Shown: piece by piece, positions 29,142 to 38,992 of the stretch
How positions within the stretch are numbered: position 1 is the stretch's first letter
Layout: each line of letters opens with the position of its first letter
Assembly (NCBI RefSeq): GCF_009882975.1
Contig: NZ_WTUX01000022.1
Location: 132,088-196,087, forward strand
Source of the DNA: Maritimibacter harenae
GTDB lineage: Bacteria > Pseudomonadota > Alphaproteobacteria > Rhodobacterales > Rhodobacteraceae
Length of the DNA: 64,000 nucleotides
Reading direction: 5' to 3'
Program-made: the position numbers and the translations under genes
The notes under the pieces: generated by a model
Seen by the model: only the letters and a program-made list of their open reading frames with translations
What the model was told of the DNA's origin: nothing
Databases searched by the model: none

Positions 29142-30017
29142 ATGACAATCGAGACGGTGGGCGTGATCGGCGCCGGGCAGATGGGCAACGGGATCGCGCA
29201 CGTGATGGCGCTCGCGGGTTACCGGGTGCTGCTGACCGACGTGAGCCAGGACGCGCTCGACGCCGCGCTCGTGACCATCCGCGGCAACCTCGACCGGCAG
29301 GTATCGCGCGGAAAGGTGTCGCAGGAGGACTGCGACGCCGCGCTGGAGCGCATCACCACCACGCTGACCCTGTCCGACCTGGGCGCCTCCGACCTTGTCA
29401 TCGAGGCCGCGACCGAGCGCGAGACGGTCAAGCAGGCGATCTTCGAGGATCTCATTCCGCACCTGAAGCCGGACACGATCCTGACCTCGAACACATCGTC
29501 GATCTCGATCACGCGCCTCGCCTCGCGCACCGACCGGCCGGAGAAATTCATGGGGTTCCACTTCATGAACCCGGTACCGGTCATGCAGCTCGTGGAACTG
29601 ATCCGGGGCATCGCGACGGACCAGGCGACCTTCGAGGCCTGCCAGGAGGTCGTGGCCAAGTTGGGCAAGACCTCGGCCAGCGCCGAGGATTTCCCGGCTT
29701 TCATCGTGAACCGCATCCTGATGCCGATGATCAACGAGGCCGTGTACACGCTCTACGAGGGCGTGGGATCGGTGAAGTCGATCGACGAGTCGATGAAGCT
29801 GGGCGCGAACCATCCGATGGGGCCGCTGGAGCTAGCCGATTTCATCGGGCTGGACACGTGTCTTGCCATCATGAACGTGCTGCACGACGGGCTCGCGGAC
29901 ACGAAGTACCGTCCCTGCCCGCTGCTCACGAAATACGTCGAGGCCGGGTGGCTGGGCCGCAAGGCCGGTCGCGGGTTCTACGATTATCGCGGGGACACGC
30001 CGGTTCCGACGCGCTGA
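29142..30017 (+). CDS. hbd: 3-hydroxybutyryl-CoA dehydrogenase
   Basis: A 291-residue NAD(P)-dependent dehydrogenase interconverting (S)-3-hydroxybutyryl-CoA and acetoacetyl-CoA. The Rossmann motif GAGQMGNG (9-16), the catalytic histidine in MGFHFMNPVPVM and the C-terminal ELADFIGLDTCL are typical of the short family. Near etfBA, as in other roseobacters, it fits butanoate/PHB turnover. A possible promoter TTGCCC-N16-CATAAG lies about 30-60 bases upstream. Confidence 0.94.
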   Translation: MTIETVGVIGAGQMGNGIAHVMALAGYRVLLTDVSQDALDAALVTIRGNLDRQVSRGKVSQEDCDAALERITTTLTLSDLGASDLVIEAATERETVKQAIFEDLIPHLKPDTILTSNTSSISITRLASRTDRPEKFMGFHFMNPVPVMQLVELIRGIATDQATFEACQEVVAKLGKTSASAEDFPAFIVNRILMPMINEAVYTLYEGVGSVKSIDESMKLGANHPMGPLELADFIGLDTCLAIMNVLHDGLADTKYRPCPLLTKYVEAGWLGRKAGRGFYDYRGDTPVPTR

Positions 30018-30022
30018 GGGGC

Positions 30023-30889
30023 TCAGGGCTCCAGCGTCAGCGTGTGTTCGCGCAGCCACTTGATGAAGCCGCGCGGGTTCTTCTCCAGAAGCGCCATCTG
30101 TTCGTCCGAGAGCGGCTCGCCGATGATCGGCGCGATGGGCTTGTTGCAGGCCTTGACGATCTCGTGGATCAGAAGGCCCTGGCGCAGGGTCGCCGACACC
30201 TGGTTGGCGATGTTGTAGGCGCGGGTGTTGCCGCCGAGATAGCGGATCGGCACCACCTTGGCGCCGGTCTTGCGGATGAGCTGCGCGGTGAAGAGGTTCC
30301 ATTCCGCCTCGACCGGCGGGCCCCACCAGGTCTCGGACGCGGCCACGACGCCGGACGGGAAGACGCCGATCACGCCGCCCTCCTTCAGCCGCTGGAGCGC
30401 CAGTGCGCGCATTTCCTTGCCCTTCTGCTGGGCGTCGGGGTCGTGCGGGAACGGCACCGGGATCAGGAAAGCGCTCGCCACCTCGTCCAGCCCGGTCAGG
30501 ACCGAGCGGGTGAGGATCTGGAAATCCGGGCGCACGCGGGCGATCATCTCGCCCATCACCATGCCGTCGACCAGCCCGTGGGTGTGGTTCGCCACGATCA
30601 CCACCGGCCCCTCCTTGGGGATGCGGGCGATCTGTTCCTCGGGCGTCTCGATGTCGATGCCCATCGCCTCGATCGCGCCGGCCCAGAAATCGATGCCGGT
30701 GGGGGCACCGAGCTTCTCGAACTTCCGGATCATGCGGAAGACGCTGAGCTTGCCGGTGGCCATCTCCATCCAGCGGATCAGCCGGGCCTGCACCTTGTTG
30801 TCGAAGGTGTCGGCATATGTGAGGTCGCGCTTGGAGTATGTATGACCGTTGTTCGGGGCGAGCGCGGTGGAGCGGGACGTCTCAACCAT
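30023..30889 (-). CDS. Lysophospholipid acyltransferase family protein
   Basis: A 288-residue PlsC-type acyltransferase. The catalytic motif NHTHGLVD (HX4D) is near residue 120, followed by the acceptor motif VFPSG and a P-I-R segment. The start MVETSRSTAL at 30889 is chosen because a longer frame adds 54 unconserved residues. It is convergent with hbd. Glycerophospholipid or ornithine-lipid acylation is possible; substrate not assignable. Confidence 0.8.
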   Translation of the reverse strand: MVETSRSTALAPNNGHTYSKRDLTYADTFDNKVQARLIRWMEMATGKLSVFRMIRKFEKLGAPTGIDFWAGAIEAMGIDIETPEEQIARIPKEGPVVIVANHTHGLVDGMVMGEMIARVRPDFQILTRSVLTGLDEVASAFLIPVPFPHDPDAQQKGKEMRALALQRLKEGGVIGVFPSGVVAASETWWGPPVEAEWNLFTAQLIRKTGAKVVPIRYLGGNTRAYNIANQVSATLRQGLLIHEIVKACNKPIAPIIGEPLSDEQMALLEKNPRGFIKWLREHTLTLEP

Positions 30890-31013
30890 GTCCGCCCTTT
30901 GCGACGCGGACTCCTGCCTTGCTTCGCGGGCCCTGGCGGCCCGGGCAACGGTGTTGACGGATTGGTCCAAACGGGTCGCCCCCTTCAGTTCTCGACTCTC
31001 GCGACACGTGTTC

Positions 31014-31292
31014 TTACATGCCTTCGCCGAATTTGTCAGCCACCAGGGCATCGAGGGCTTCCATGAGCGCCTCGGCCTGGGGCCCCGAGGTCTCGACCTC
31101 GATCTCGCTGCCGCGCGATGCGGCCAGCATCAGCAGACCCATGATCGAATCCCCCTCGGCCTCCATCCCGTCCTTCGAGACGCGGGCCCGGGCATCGTGG
31201 TTCTCGACCACATCGACGAACTTGGCCGAAGCCCGGGCGTGCAGGCCCTTCTCGTTCTCGATCTTCATCTTACGCGCGAGCGATGTACTCAT
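31014..31292 (-). CDS. ptsH: HPr-type phosphocarrier protein
   Basis: A 92-residue HPr of the incomplete alphaproteobacterial PTS. The phosphorylated histidine is H18 in KGLHARAS, and the regulatory serine lies in GDSIMGLLML (near 51). It is the last gene of chvI-chvG-hprK-rapZ-IIA-ptsH. The ATG overlaps the IIA stop (ATGA). HprK from the same operon can phosphorylate the serine. No sugar permease is near, so a regulatory role is likely. Confidence 0.93.
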   Translation of the reverse strand: MSTSLARKMKIENEKGLHARASAKFVDVVENHDARARVSKDGMEAEGDSIMGLLMLAASRGSEIEVETSGPQAEALMEALDALVADKFGEGM

Positions 31293-31696
31293 CAAACCGT
31301 GCCTTCCGCCTGCGCGCCGTCGATGGCGTCAATATACTTGCGACCGGCCGCCAGTGCCGCCCGGCTGGCATCATCGACCGTTCCGTGGCGGGATTTCGCC
31401 AGTTTGACCAGCATGGGCAGGTTGGCACCATACAGGATCTTGCGGTTGCGACCGGCGCAGGCCGGCAGCGAAAGGTTCGACGGCGAGCCGCCGAACATGT
31501 CGACCACGACGATCACCCCGTCGCCCGTGTCGACCGCGTCGGCAGCGGCCATGATTTCAGCCCGCTTGCGCGCACGGTCGCAGTCGGCGGCGATACGGAT
31601 CGCGCGAACACCATCAAGCTTGCCCACAACGTGTTCGACCGCCGACAGGTATTCGCCAGCCAAACCGCCATGCGCAACGATCACGATACCGATCAA
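31292..31696 (-). CDS. PTS EIIA component, mannose family (regulatory)
   Basis: A 134-residue EIIA-Man-type protein. A TTG start at 31696 gives the canonical N-terminus IGIVIVAHGGLAG with the phosphorylated histidine H9. It has GAGG nine bases upstream, whereas a longer frame adds 34 non-conserved residues and would overlap rapZ. VVVDMFGGSPSN is also typical. It is coupled to ptsH. With no IIB/IIC genes present it is probably a regulatory output of the phosphorelay. Confidence 0.9.
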   Translation of the reverse strand: MIGIVIVAHGGLAGEYLSAVEHVVGKLDGVRAIRIAADCDRARKRAEIMAAADAVDTGDGVIVVVDMFGGSPSNLSLPACAGRNRKILYGANLPMLVKLAKSRHGTVDDASRAALAAGRKYIDAIDGAQAEGTV

Positions 31697-31727
31697 GCGA
31701 TGAACCTCGAAGTTTTCGTCCCGTGCC

Positions 31728-32621
31728 CTAAGGGCTGTCCCGCCCGATGCGTTCCAGCTCCCGATGCCTAATTGACACCTGCCAACCCCTGTCTGCAAGG
31801 GCCTTGGCCATACTTTCCGTCATGGTCACCGAACGGTGACGCCCCCCGGTGCAGCCGAAACCGATGGTGAGGTGTGCCTTACCCTCTTCCGCATAGGCCG
31901 GAAGCAGGAATTCGATGAGATCGCGGGTCTTGTCGAAGAACGTTGCGTAGCGCGCGTCCCGGGCGACGTAATCGGCCACCGCCGCGTCCTGTCCGGTCAT
32001 CCCGCGCAGCTCCGGCTCCCAGTGCGGGTTGCGCAGGAAACGGACGTCGAAAACCATGTCGAGCCCGCGCGGCAGTCCGCGCTTGTAGGAAAAGCTCTGC
32101 ACGGAAACCGAAAGAACCGTGCGGTCACTCCGATCGAAGACCGCCAGGATGTCGGCCTTGAGGTCGTGCGGCGACAGGTCCGAGGTGTCGATCAACACGT
32201 CGGCGCGCACGCGGATGGGCTCCAGAAGCTCGATCTCGCGGGCGATGCCCAGTTCCGGGTCGGCCTGCTTGCTCAGCGGATGCCGGCGGCGCGTTTCGGA
32301 ATAACGGTTGAGAAGCACGTCGGGGCGGCAGTCCAGAAAAAGAACCTTCACCCGGTCCGACCACCCGGCCTGCCCCGCCTCGATCAGGTCGAGCACGGCG
32401 TGGGTGGAGAAGTCGCGGTTGCGCACGTCGATGCCCAGCGCGATCGGATGATCGGGCGGCGACCCAGAAAGGAGACGCGGGATCATGGTGATCGGAAGGT
32501 TGTCGATGATCTCGTAGCCCAGGTCCTCGAGCACGCGGAGCGACGTGGTGCGCCCGGCGCCCGACGGGCCGGTGACCAGCACGAGGCTGTTGCTCGAAGT
32601 GCCAGGGTCCTCTTCATTCAT
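31728..32621 (-). CDS. rapZ: RNase adapter / nucleotide-binding protein RapZ
   Basis: A 297-residue P-loop protein of the RapZ/YvcJ family. The N-terminal Walker A motif is GPSGAGRT (18-25). The C-terminal domain has [14 protein letters not shown], the conserved ligand-binding loop. In enterobacteria RapZ controls glmS sRNAs; in alphaproteobacteria its role is less clear, but its position between hprK and EIIA is conserved. It overlaps hprK by four bases. Confidence 0.94.
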   Translation of the reverse strand: MNEEDPGTSSNSLVLVTGPSGAGRTTSLRVLEDLGYEIIDNLPITMIPRLLSGSPPDHPIALGIDVRNRDFSTHAVLDLIEAGQAGWSDRVKVLFLDCRPDVLLNRYSETRRRHPLSKQADPELGIAREIELLEPIRVRADVLIDTSDLSPHDLKADILAVFDRSDRTVLSVSVQSFSYKRGLPRGLDMVFDVRFLRNPHWEPELRGMTGQDAAVADYVARDARYATFFDKTRDLIEFLLPAYAEEGKAHLTIGFGCTGGRHRSVTMTESMAKALADRGWQVSIRHRELERIGRDSP

Positions 32622-33064
32622 GACATGCGTCCGCCTTTTGCCAGGCTCCAGATGGCGGCCGGAAAGTGGGAAGAGTCAACCTTGTGCAGGAGAGGAACGG
32701 CGGTGCCGGCCATCACGATCTCGCGCCTTTCCGGCAGGCGCGCAGTCTCGACGGTGTCCATGTCGACCACCAGCCGCAGCGCCGCGCGCGGGACGTGGGG
32801 CACCTGCAGGAGCCCGACGCCCCGCGCCTCGATCACGCCCTGCATGCGCCCGGGACCGGTGAGGATGGGCCAGCCTTCGTCCCCGCGTTCGATCACGGTC
32901 ATGTCGTCCGAGATCAGCGCGGCCCCCCGCGCGATCAGCTCCAGCGCCAGCGCGGACTTCCCGCTGCCGGACGCGCCGGTGATCAGGATGCCGTAGGCGT
33001 CGATCGCGATGGAGGTTGCGTGGCGGGTGTCGGAGAGGTGTGGCCGGTCGCTGTCCCGGCTCAC
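32618..33064 (-). CDS. hprK: HPr kinase/phosphorylase, short alphaproteobacterial form
   Basis: A 148-residue catalytic-domain-only HprK. The Walker A motif GASGSGKS is at 30-37, followed by [13 protein letters not shown] and a C-terminal region ending in [10 protein letters not shown]. The N-terminal domain found in Firmicutes is absent, as is normal in this class. It acts on Ser of HPr. It is coupled to chvG and rapZ by four-base overlaps, linking envelope sensing to the PTS. Confidence 0.92.
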   Translation of the reverse strand: MSRDSDRPHLSDTRHATSIAIDAYGILITGASGSGKSALALELIARGAALISDDMTVIERGDEGWPILTGPGRMQGVIEARGVGLLQVPHVPRAALRLVVDMDTVETARLPERREIVMAGTAVPLLHKVDSSHFPAAIWSLAKGGRMS

Positions 33065-34791
33065 ACCGGGAGGCCCACGACGAACCGGGCGCCCAGCGGG
33101 TCCGACGTGATGTCGGCGTCCGTGGGGCGGATGTTCTCGGCCCAGATGACGCCGCCATGCGCCTCGACGATCTGCTTCGAGATGGCGAGCCCGAGGCCCG
33201 AGTTGTTGCCGAACTGACCCTCGGGCCGTTCAGAGTAGAAGCGGTTGAAGATCTTGGTCAGCGCCTCTTCGGGGATGCCGGGGCCGGTATCCTCGACCAC
33301 GACGAGCACGCGGTTGTCGCGGTGGCGCGCCCAGACGCGGATCGCGTCGCCCTCTTCGCAGAAGCTGAGCGCGTTGGTGATCAGGTTGACGAAGACCTGC
33401 GCCAGCCGCGCCTCGAGCCCGTGGATCACGATCGGCGTGCCGGGGAGGTCCGAGATGAAGTCAACGCCTTTGCCCTCGGCCTCGTGGCCCAGGTACTCGG
33501 TCAGGTTGCGGATCATCTTGATGAGGTCGAACGCCTCTTCCTCTTCCTTCACCAGCTCGCTGTCGAGGCGGGAGGCGTTGGAGATGTCGCTCACCAGCCG
33601 GTCGAGGCGGCGCACGTCGTGGTCGATCACGTCGAGAAGCCGCTCGCGCTGCTCGTCCTTGCGCGCCATGCGCAGCGTGCCGACGGCGGAACGGAGCGAG
33701 GCCAGCGGGTTCTTGATTTCGTGCGCGACATCGGCGGCGAATTGTTCGTTCGCGTCGATCCTGTCGTAGAGCGCAGAGACCATGCCGCGCAGCGCTTTCG
33801 ACAGGCGTCCGATCTCGTCGGGACGCCCGGAGAGGTCGGGAATGCGCACGCGGCCCGCGTTCACGGCGGCGTTCGAGTTCTTGTCGCGCCCGATCTCGGC
33901 CGCGGCGGCAAGGTCGGCCAGCGGATTCGCGATGGTCGAGGCGAGCACGAGGCTCAGCCCGATCGATACGAGAATGGCGATCACGAACATCTGGAGCACC
34001 TGCTCGCGCTCCGCCCGTACCAGCGCGTCGAGCTCGCCCCCGACCGAGGTCAGCGCGACCGCGCCGCGCACGGCGCCCTCGACGGTGATCGGCGTCACCA
34101 CGGTGAAGCGCGTCGCCCCCGTCGCGTCCTGGCCGCCTTTTATCCGGGTGGTGCCGTTGAACACGTCCGGCAGCATTTCCTGCGCCAGCGAGACGCTGTC
34201 CACGGGCATCGGCGGCTCGGTGGATTGCGCGTCGATCAGGCCCGCGACGGCTTCCCAAACACGGCTGAGGAAATCGGTGATGATGGTCGAGCGCTCGTCA
34301 CCTTCCAACCCGACGACTTCGGGTCGGTCGGGACGCGGCAGGCCCTCGTTCGTGCCAAGCACGGTGCCGTCGGGGCCGAAGATCACGACGTCACCGGTGT
34401 CGTAGATGTTGGTCTCCGCCAGCACGGCGCGCACCACGTCGGGGGTGAGCCCGTCTTCCTCGGTCTCGGGGTCGGGGGTGCCGTCGACGCTCTGCTGGAC
34501 GACGAAGACCTCGGCCAGCAGCTCGGCGGTCATCACCAGCGCGCGTTCACGCTGCGCGACAAGGCTGTCGCGCACCGGGTTGAGATAGAGAACCCCGGCC
34601 ACGAGCACGACGAGGCCGAGGATGTTGAAGGTGATGATCTTGCGGGCAAGGGGAGAGCGGTTGACCGAGATCGCGCGCCGCTTGTTGCGGCTGTCGCGCA
34701 ACTCGGCATCGACCGACGACTGGGGATCAACCCAATCTTCGCCCAGCACCACATCGGCGCCGTCCGTGGTCGCTTCGGTATCCCTCACCAA
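33061..34791 (-). CDS. chvG: Sensor histidine kinase ChvG
   Basis: A 576-residue inner-membrane kinase. Two transmembrane helices (about 62-82 and 258-278) bracket a periplasmic sensor, followed by HAMP. The phosphorylated histidine lies in DVAHEIKNPL (near 357). The N box NLITNAL and ATP boxes DTGPGIP and GLGLAISK are present. ChvG with ChvI controls envelope and acid responses in alphaproteobacteria. It lies 39 bases downstream of chvI. Confidence 0.94.
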   Translation of the reverse strand: MVRDTEATTDGADVVLGEDWVDPQSSVDAELRDSRNKRRAISVNRSPLARKIITFNILGLVVLVAGVLYLNPVRDSLVAQRERALVMTAELLAEVFVVQQSVDGTPDPETEEDGLTPDVVRAVLAETNIYDTGDVVIFGPDGTVLGTNEGLPRPDRPEVVGLEGDERSTIITDFLSRVWEAVAGLIDAQSTEPPMPVDSVSLAQEMLPDVFNGTTRIKGGQDATGATRFTVVTPITVEGAVRGAVALTSVGGELDALVRAEREQVLQMFVIAILVSIGLSLVLASTIANPLADLAAAAEIGRDKNSNAAVNAGRVRIPDLSGRPDEIGRLSKALRGMVSALYDRIDANEQFAADVAHEIKNPLASLRSAVGTLRMARKDEQRERLLDVIDHDVRRLDRLVSDISNASRLDSELVKEEEEAFDLIKMIRNLTEYLGHEAEGKGVDFISDLPGTPIVIHGLEARLAQVFVNLITNALSFCEEGDAIRVWARHRDNRVLVVVEDTGPGIPEEALTKIFNRFYSERPEGQFGNNSGLGLAISKQIVEAHGGVIWAENIRPTDADITSDPLGARFVVGLPV

Positions 34792-34830
34792 GTTTTCTCC
34801 GCCCCGGCGGTCTGCCCCCCGCCCGTTAGG

Positions 34831-35532
34831 TTATTCTTCGTTATAACGGTATCCGATGCCGTACAGCGTCTCAATCGCCGAGAACTCGTCGTCGACCATC
34901 CGCATCTTCTTGCGGAGCCGCTTGATGTGGCTGTCGATGGTCCGGTCGTCGACGTAGACCTGGTCGTCATAGGCCACGTCCATCAGCTGGTCGCGGCTCT
35001 TCACGAAGCCGGGACGCTGGGCCAGCGCCTGAAGCAGGAGAAACTCGGTCACGGTCAGGGACACGTCCTTGCCCTTCCAGGTGACCGCGTGGCGCAGCGG
35101 GTCCATCGACAGGTTGCCGCGCACCATGACCTTGTTTTCTTCGGTATCGGGCATCGCAACGCCCTCGATCGCGTCCTGGCGGCGCAGGAGCGCACGGATG
35201 CGTTCGACCAGAAGCCGCTGGGAAAACGGCTTCTTCACGTAATCGTCGGCCCCCATGCGCAGGCCCAGGACCTCGTCGATCTCGTCGTCCTTGGAGGTCA
35301 GGAAGATCACCGGCATGTTGGTCTTCTGGCGGACGCGCTGAAGCAGGTCCATCCCGTCCATGCGCGGCATCTTGATGTCGAACACGGCCATGTCCGGCAG
35401 GGCTTTGTTGAAAGCGTCCAGCGCTTGCTGGCCGTCGTTGTAGGTCTCGACCTCGAACCCTTCGGCCTCGAGGGTGATGGAGACCGACGTCAGGATATTC
35501 CTGTCGTCATCGACCAAGGCAATTTTCGACAT
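34831..35532 (-). CDS. chvI: Response regulator ChvI (OmpR family)
   Basis: A 233-residue two-domain regulator. The receiver has the acidic pocket at D8-D10, the phosphoacceptor D52 ([10 protein letters not shown]) and a late conserved lysine. The C-terminal OmpR-type winged helix includes [14 protein letters not shown]. The start [10 protein letters not shown] at 35532 is canonical; 40 residues of a longer frame are spurious. It heads the operon and is divergent from pckA. Confidence 0.96.
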   Translation of the reverse strand: MSKIALVDDDRNILTSVSITLEAEGFEVETYNDGQQALDAFNKALPDMAVFDIKMPRMDGMDLLQRVRQKTNMPVIFLTSKDDEIDEVLGLRMGADDYVKKPFSQRLLVERIRALLRRQDAIEGVAMPDTEENKVMVRGNLSMDPLRHAVTWKGKDVSLTVTEFLLLQALAQRPGFVKSRDQLMDVAYDDQVYVDDRTIDSHIKRLRKKMRMVDDEFSAIETLYGIGYRYNEE

Positions 35533-35904
35533 GGGAGATTTCCTCGTGCTGCTCGTTTCTGCCAATTTTTTGCAGCCATAGAATCCACATCCGCCTTTGA
35601 AATCAACTCCCAAACGCGAATCGGCCGCCATAATGCGACTATTCAGCATCAATACCCGTTAATTTTGGCTGATTTGTGGCAGCGCCAGCGACAGCCGCCC
35701 GCGTGGTTGCGCAAACAGGCGCCGTGCTATCGCTAACGCGACATTGCGCCCTGTTCCTTCACGAAAGCGGCATGTTATAGGGCCTCACGCGCTGCCGTCG
35801 CGGCACCGCGCCGACGGGGTTTTCCGATATTCGGATGTCTTGGGACGTTGCGGGCCCCAGTAGAACCACAATCCGGGCTTGGGCCGGAAACAGGAGCACA
35901 CGAG
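35533..35904. other. Divergent promoter region chvI / pckA
   Basis: A 372-bp gap between divergent chvI and pckA, locally AT-richer than its surroundings (especially 35540-35680). It must hold both promoters. A TTATAG-like -10 lies near 35775 for pckA, without a good -35. I see no credible open frame, RNA gene or strong hairpin. Control by ChvI of one or both genes is plausible from the arrangement, but no site is assigned. Confidence 0.55.
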
Positions 35905-37503
35905 ATGACCATTGGACGGGTGAACCCTTCGTACCGGTTGGAGGAGCAGGGCATCACGGGGCTTGGTAACGTCTATTACAACCTCATCGAACCCTCTCTC
36001 ATCGAAGAAGCGCTCAAGCGCGGCGAAGGCCACCTGGGCAGCGGCGGCACCATGCTGGTCGAGACCGGCAAGCACACCGGCCGTTCGCCGAAGGACAAGT
36101 TCGTGGTCCGGACCGAGAACGTGGAAGACTCGATCTGGTGGGAGAACAACCCGCCGATGGAGCCGTCGAAGTTCGACGTGCTGCACGCCGACATGGTCGA
36201 GCACATGAAGGGCCGCGACTACTTCGTGCAGGACCTGTTCGGCGGCGCCGACCCGGCCAACCGGCTGGACGTGCGCGTCGTGACCGAGCTTGCCTGGCAT
36301 TCGCTCTTCATCCGCCACATGCTGCGCCGCCCGGAGCGCGAGGAGCTGGACGAGTTCGAGCCCGAGTTCACCATCATCAACTGCCCGACGTTCAAGGCCG
36401 ACCCCGCCAAGCACGGCTGCCGGTCGGAAACCGTGATCGCGCTCAACTTCGACAAGAAGGTGATCCTGATCGGCGGCACCGAATACGCGGGCGAGAACAA
36501 GAAGTCCGTCTTCACGCTTCTCAACTACATCCTGCCCGGCAAGGGCATCATGGCGATGCATTGCTCGGCCAACCACGCGCCGGGCAACCCGGTCGACACC
36601 GCCGTCTTCTTCGGCCTGTCGGGCACCGGTAAGACGACGCTTTCGGCCGACCCCAGCCGCGTGCTCATCGGTGACGACGAACACGGCTGGTCGGACCGCG
36701 GCACCTTCAACTTCGAGGGCGGGTGCTATGCCAAGACGATCAACCTCTCGGCCGAGGCCGAGCCTGAGATCTACGCCACCTGCTCGATGTTCGGCACCGT
36801 GATCGAGAACATGGTCTACGACGCGGAGACCAAGGAGCTCGACTTCGAGGACAGCTCGATCACCGAGAACATGCGCTGCGCCTACCCGCTCGAGTACATC
36901 TCGAACGCGTCGACGAGCTCGCTCGGCGGCCACCCGAAGAACATCATCATGCTGACCTGCGACGCCTACGGTGTCCTGCCGCCGATCGCGCGGCTGACCC
37001 CGGCGCAGGCGATGTATCACTTCCTGTCGGGCTTCACGTCGAAGACCCCCGGCACCGAGGTGGGCGTGACCGAGCCGATCCCGACCTTCTCGACCTGCTT
37101 CGGCGCGCCCTTCATGCCGCGCCGGCCCGAGGAATACGGCAAGCTCCTGCAGGAAAAGATCGCCAAGCACGGCGCGACCTGCTGGCTCGTGAACACCGGC
37201 TGGACCGGCGGCGCCTTCGGCACTGGTTCGCGGATGCCGATCAAGGCGACCCGCACGCTGCTCGCCGCAGCGCTCGACGGGTCGCTGTCGGACGCGACCT
37301 ACCGCAAGGATCCGAACTTCGGGTTCGACGTGCCGACCGATGTCGACGGCGTGGCCGAGGTTCTGCTGGACCCGCGCCGCACCTGGGACGACAAGGACGC
37401 CTACGACGCCCAGGCCGAGAAGCTGGTGAAGATGTTCGCCGAGAACTTCGAGCAGTACCTCGAATACATCGACGACGACGTCAAAGCCGCCGCCATCGGC
37501 TGA
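35905..37503 (+). CDS. pckA: Phosphoenolpyruvate carboxykinase (ATP)
   Basis: A 532-residue enzyme converting oxaloacetate to PEP in gluconeogenesis. The kinase-type P-loop GLSGTGKTT (near 235-243), LIGDDEHGW and [15 protein letters not shown] identify the ATP-dependent family. The ATG at 35905 gives standard length. It is divergent from chvI, a conserved alphaproteobacterial arrangement. Its stop overlaps the DUF3859 start by one base. Confidence 0.97.
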   Translation: MTIGRVNPSYRLEEQGITGLGNVYYNLIEPSLIEEALKRGEGHLGSGGTMLVETGKHTGRSPKDKFVVRTENVEDSIWWENNPPMEPSKFDVLHADMVEHMKGRDYFVQDLFGGADPANRLDVRVVTELAWHSLFIRHMLRRPEREELDEFEPEFTIINCPTFKADPAKHGCRSETVIALNFDKKVILIGGTEYAGENKKSVFTLLNYILPGKGIMAMHCSANHAPGNPVDTAVFFGLSGTGKTTLSADPSRVLIGDDEHGWSDRGTFNFEGGCYAKTINLSAEAEPEIYATCSMFGTVIENMVYDAETKELDFEDSSITENMRCAYPLEYISNASTSSLGGHPKNIIMLTCDAYGVLPPIARLTPAQAMYHFLSGFTSKTPGTEVGVTEPIPTFSTCFGAPFMPRRPEEYGKLLQEKIAKHGATCWLVNTGWTGGAFGTGSRMPIKATRTLLAAALDGSLSDATYRKDPNFGFDVPTDVDGVAEVLLDPRRTWDDKDAYDAQAEKLVKMFAENFEQYLEYIDDDVKAAAIG

Positions 37504-38072
37504 TGCGGCTGGACATGATCAAGACTGCCCTGCGCCCCGCCCTCATCGGCGGGGCGCTTGTGCTTTCGGCGGTCGCGGCGCGCGCCGACATGGCCCCGCC
37601 CCGGGTGGGCGACGGCATCGTCTTCGTCGAGGCCGGGCTTTTCTGCCCCCTCACCGCCACGGGGCGCGAGGCGGCGCCGGACACGGAACGCGGCTACATC
37701 GACGTGATCGACCAGATCATGACCGCCGACTTCGCGACCACGACGGTGCCGGGCGAGGTGGGCATCGGCTTCGGCATCCGCTTCAAGCTGCCGGAAGGGG
37801 CTCCGTCGCGCGCCGCGCGCATCGTGACCACGCATCCTCCATTCGGATCGCCGCCGGTGACGACCGAGAGCTACGCCACCACCGTGCATGGCGACAGCAC
37901 CAATGCTTCGCTCTTCACCTTCGACTTCCCCTACGAGATCGCGCTGGGCGAATGGACCCTTTCCGTCGAGATCGGCGGTGAGATCGTCCTGTCGCAAAGG
38001 TTCAACGTCGTCCCGGCCGAAGAAAGCTTCATCCGCGCCAGCATGTGCGACGGCCCCGCGATGACGAGCTAG
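37503..38072 (+). CDS. DUF3859 secreted protein
   Basis: A 189-residue protein with a signal peptide (hydrophobic core at about 13-25, ending near ARA) and a mature domain resembling DUF3859. Markers are FVEAGLFCPL, TTVPGEVGIGFGIRF and an immunoglobulin-like beta pattern towards the C-terminus. Function unknown; probably periplasmic. It overlaps pckA by one base (TGATG) and the convergent permease gene by four. Confidence 0.75.
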   Translation: MRLDMIKTALRPALIGGALVLSAVAARADMAPPRVGDGIVFVEAGLFCPLTATGREAAPDTERGYIDVIDQIMTADFATTTVPGEVGIGFGIRFKLPEGAPSRAARIVTTHPPFGSPPVTTESYATTVHGDSTNASLFTFDFPYEIALGEWTLSVEIGGEIVLSQRFNVVPAEESFIRASMCDGPAMTS

Positions 38073-38845
38073 GCCATCAATCCGCGCCGTACGAGGTTCA
38101 GCCCGGCGATCGCCAGCACCACCAGCATCGCGCGTCGGAAGGTCGCCTGCGGCATCCGGTCGTGCAGCACGTAGCCCAGCGCCATGCCTGCCAGCGCCGG
38201 CACGATGGCGGCGAGCGAAAGCGGCAGGGTCTGCGCGTTCAGGACGCCCGAGCGCAGGTGCGCGGCCAAGAGGGCCACGGACCCGATGCCGTAGATCACC
38301 CCCTGGACCCGCATCGCCTCGGACTTGGGCGCGTCGGTGGCGGCGAGGTACATCACCGTCGGCGGCCCCCAGATGCCCGACATGCCACCCATGAAGCCCG
38401 CGAAGCCCCCGATCAGCATCTCGTCCCGGCGCCGGTGGCGCGGGTCGAGCCGCAGCACCCAGCCCGCCAGTTGAAGGACCGCGAAGATCACCAGCGGCAC
38501 CCCGATCACCAGGAACAGCGCGCGCGACGGGATCACGCCAACGAGCTGTGCGGAGCCGACGAGGAAGACAAGCAGCGCCGCGAGGAACAGGCGATAGCGC
38601 TTCACGGCGGTCCAGGCGCCCTGCCACCCGCCGCGGAGGGCCTGGCGCCCGTTGGTCACCAGCGTCGGCAGGATCAGCGCGGCGAGCGCCGTTTCGGCGG
38701 GCAGGATCGAGCCCAGGCCCGAGATGATGATCATCGGCATCGCGAAGCCCACGGCGCCCTTCACGAAGCCCGCGAAGAGCACGATCGCCGTGGCTGCCAC
38801 GAGCGTCGCACCGGGCAGGTCTGCAAGAAGGCCGAGCACGTCCAT
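38069..38845 (-). CDS. TauE/SafE family (sulfite/organosulfonate) permease
   Basis: A 258-residue membrane protein with about eight helices. The pattern AGFVKGAVGFAMPMIIISGLG in the first third and a mirrored GGFAGFMGGMSGIWGPPTVMYL in the second half are typical of TauE/SafE anion exporters. The substrate may be sulfite, sulfoacetate or another anion. The start at 38845 follows a hydrophobic N-terminus. Confidence 0.87.
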   Translation of the reverse strand: MDVLGLLADLPGATLVAATAIVLFAGFVKGAVGFAMPMIIISGLGSILPAETALAALILPTLVTNGRQALRGGWQGAWTAVKRYRLFLAALLVFLVGSAQLVGVIPSRALFLVIGVPLVIFAVLQLAGWVLRLDPRHRRRDEMLIGGFAGFMGGMSGIWGPPTVMYLAATDAPKSEAMRVQGVIYGIGSVALLAAHLRSGVLNAQTLPLSLAAIVPALAGMALGYVLHDRMPQATFRRAMLVVLAIAGLNLVRRGLMA

Positions 38846-38992
38846 GCCCTTTCCTAGCCCGCGCGAGGGGCGGGTGCAGCCCAAAACTGTCGGGTTATTT
38901 TAGTAACGATACGCGGCGTCACGCGAATTATTGTTGCGCTGCACCTGCAAAATACCTATCACCGTCGGGACCGAAAACGAGGGGAGATTCCC

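Noticed and set aside
30918-30945. Terminator after ptsH
   Set aside because: A GGGCC/GGCCC stem is present but no T-tract follows on the minus strand.
30890-31013. N-terminal extension of the acyltransferase by 54 residues
   Set aside because: The extra segment is polar, Arg-rich and unlike the family; MVETSRSTAL at 30889 gives a sensible length.
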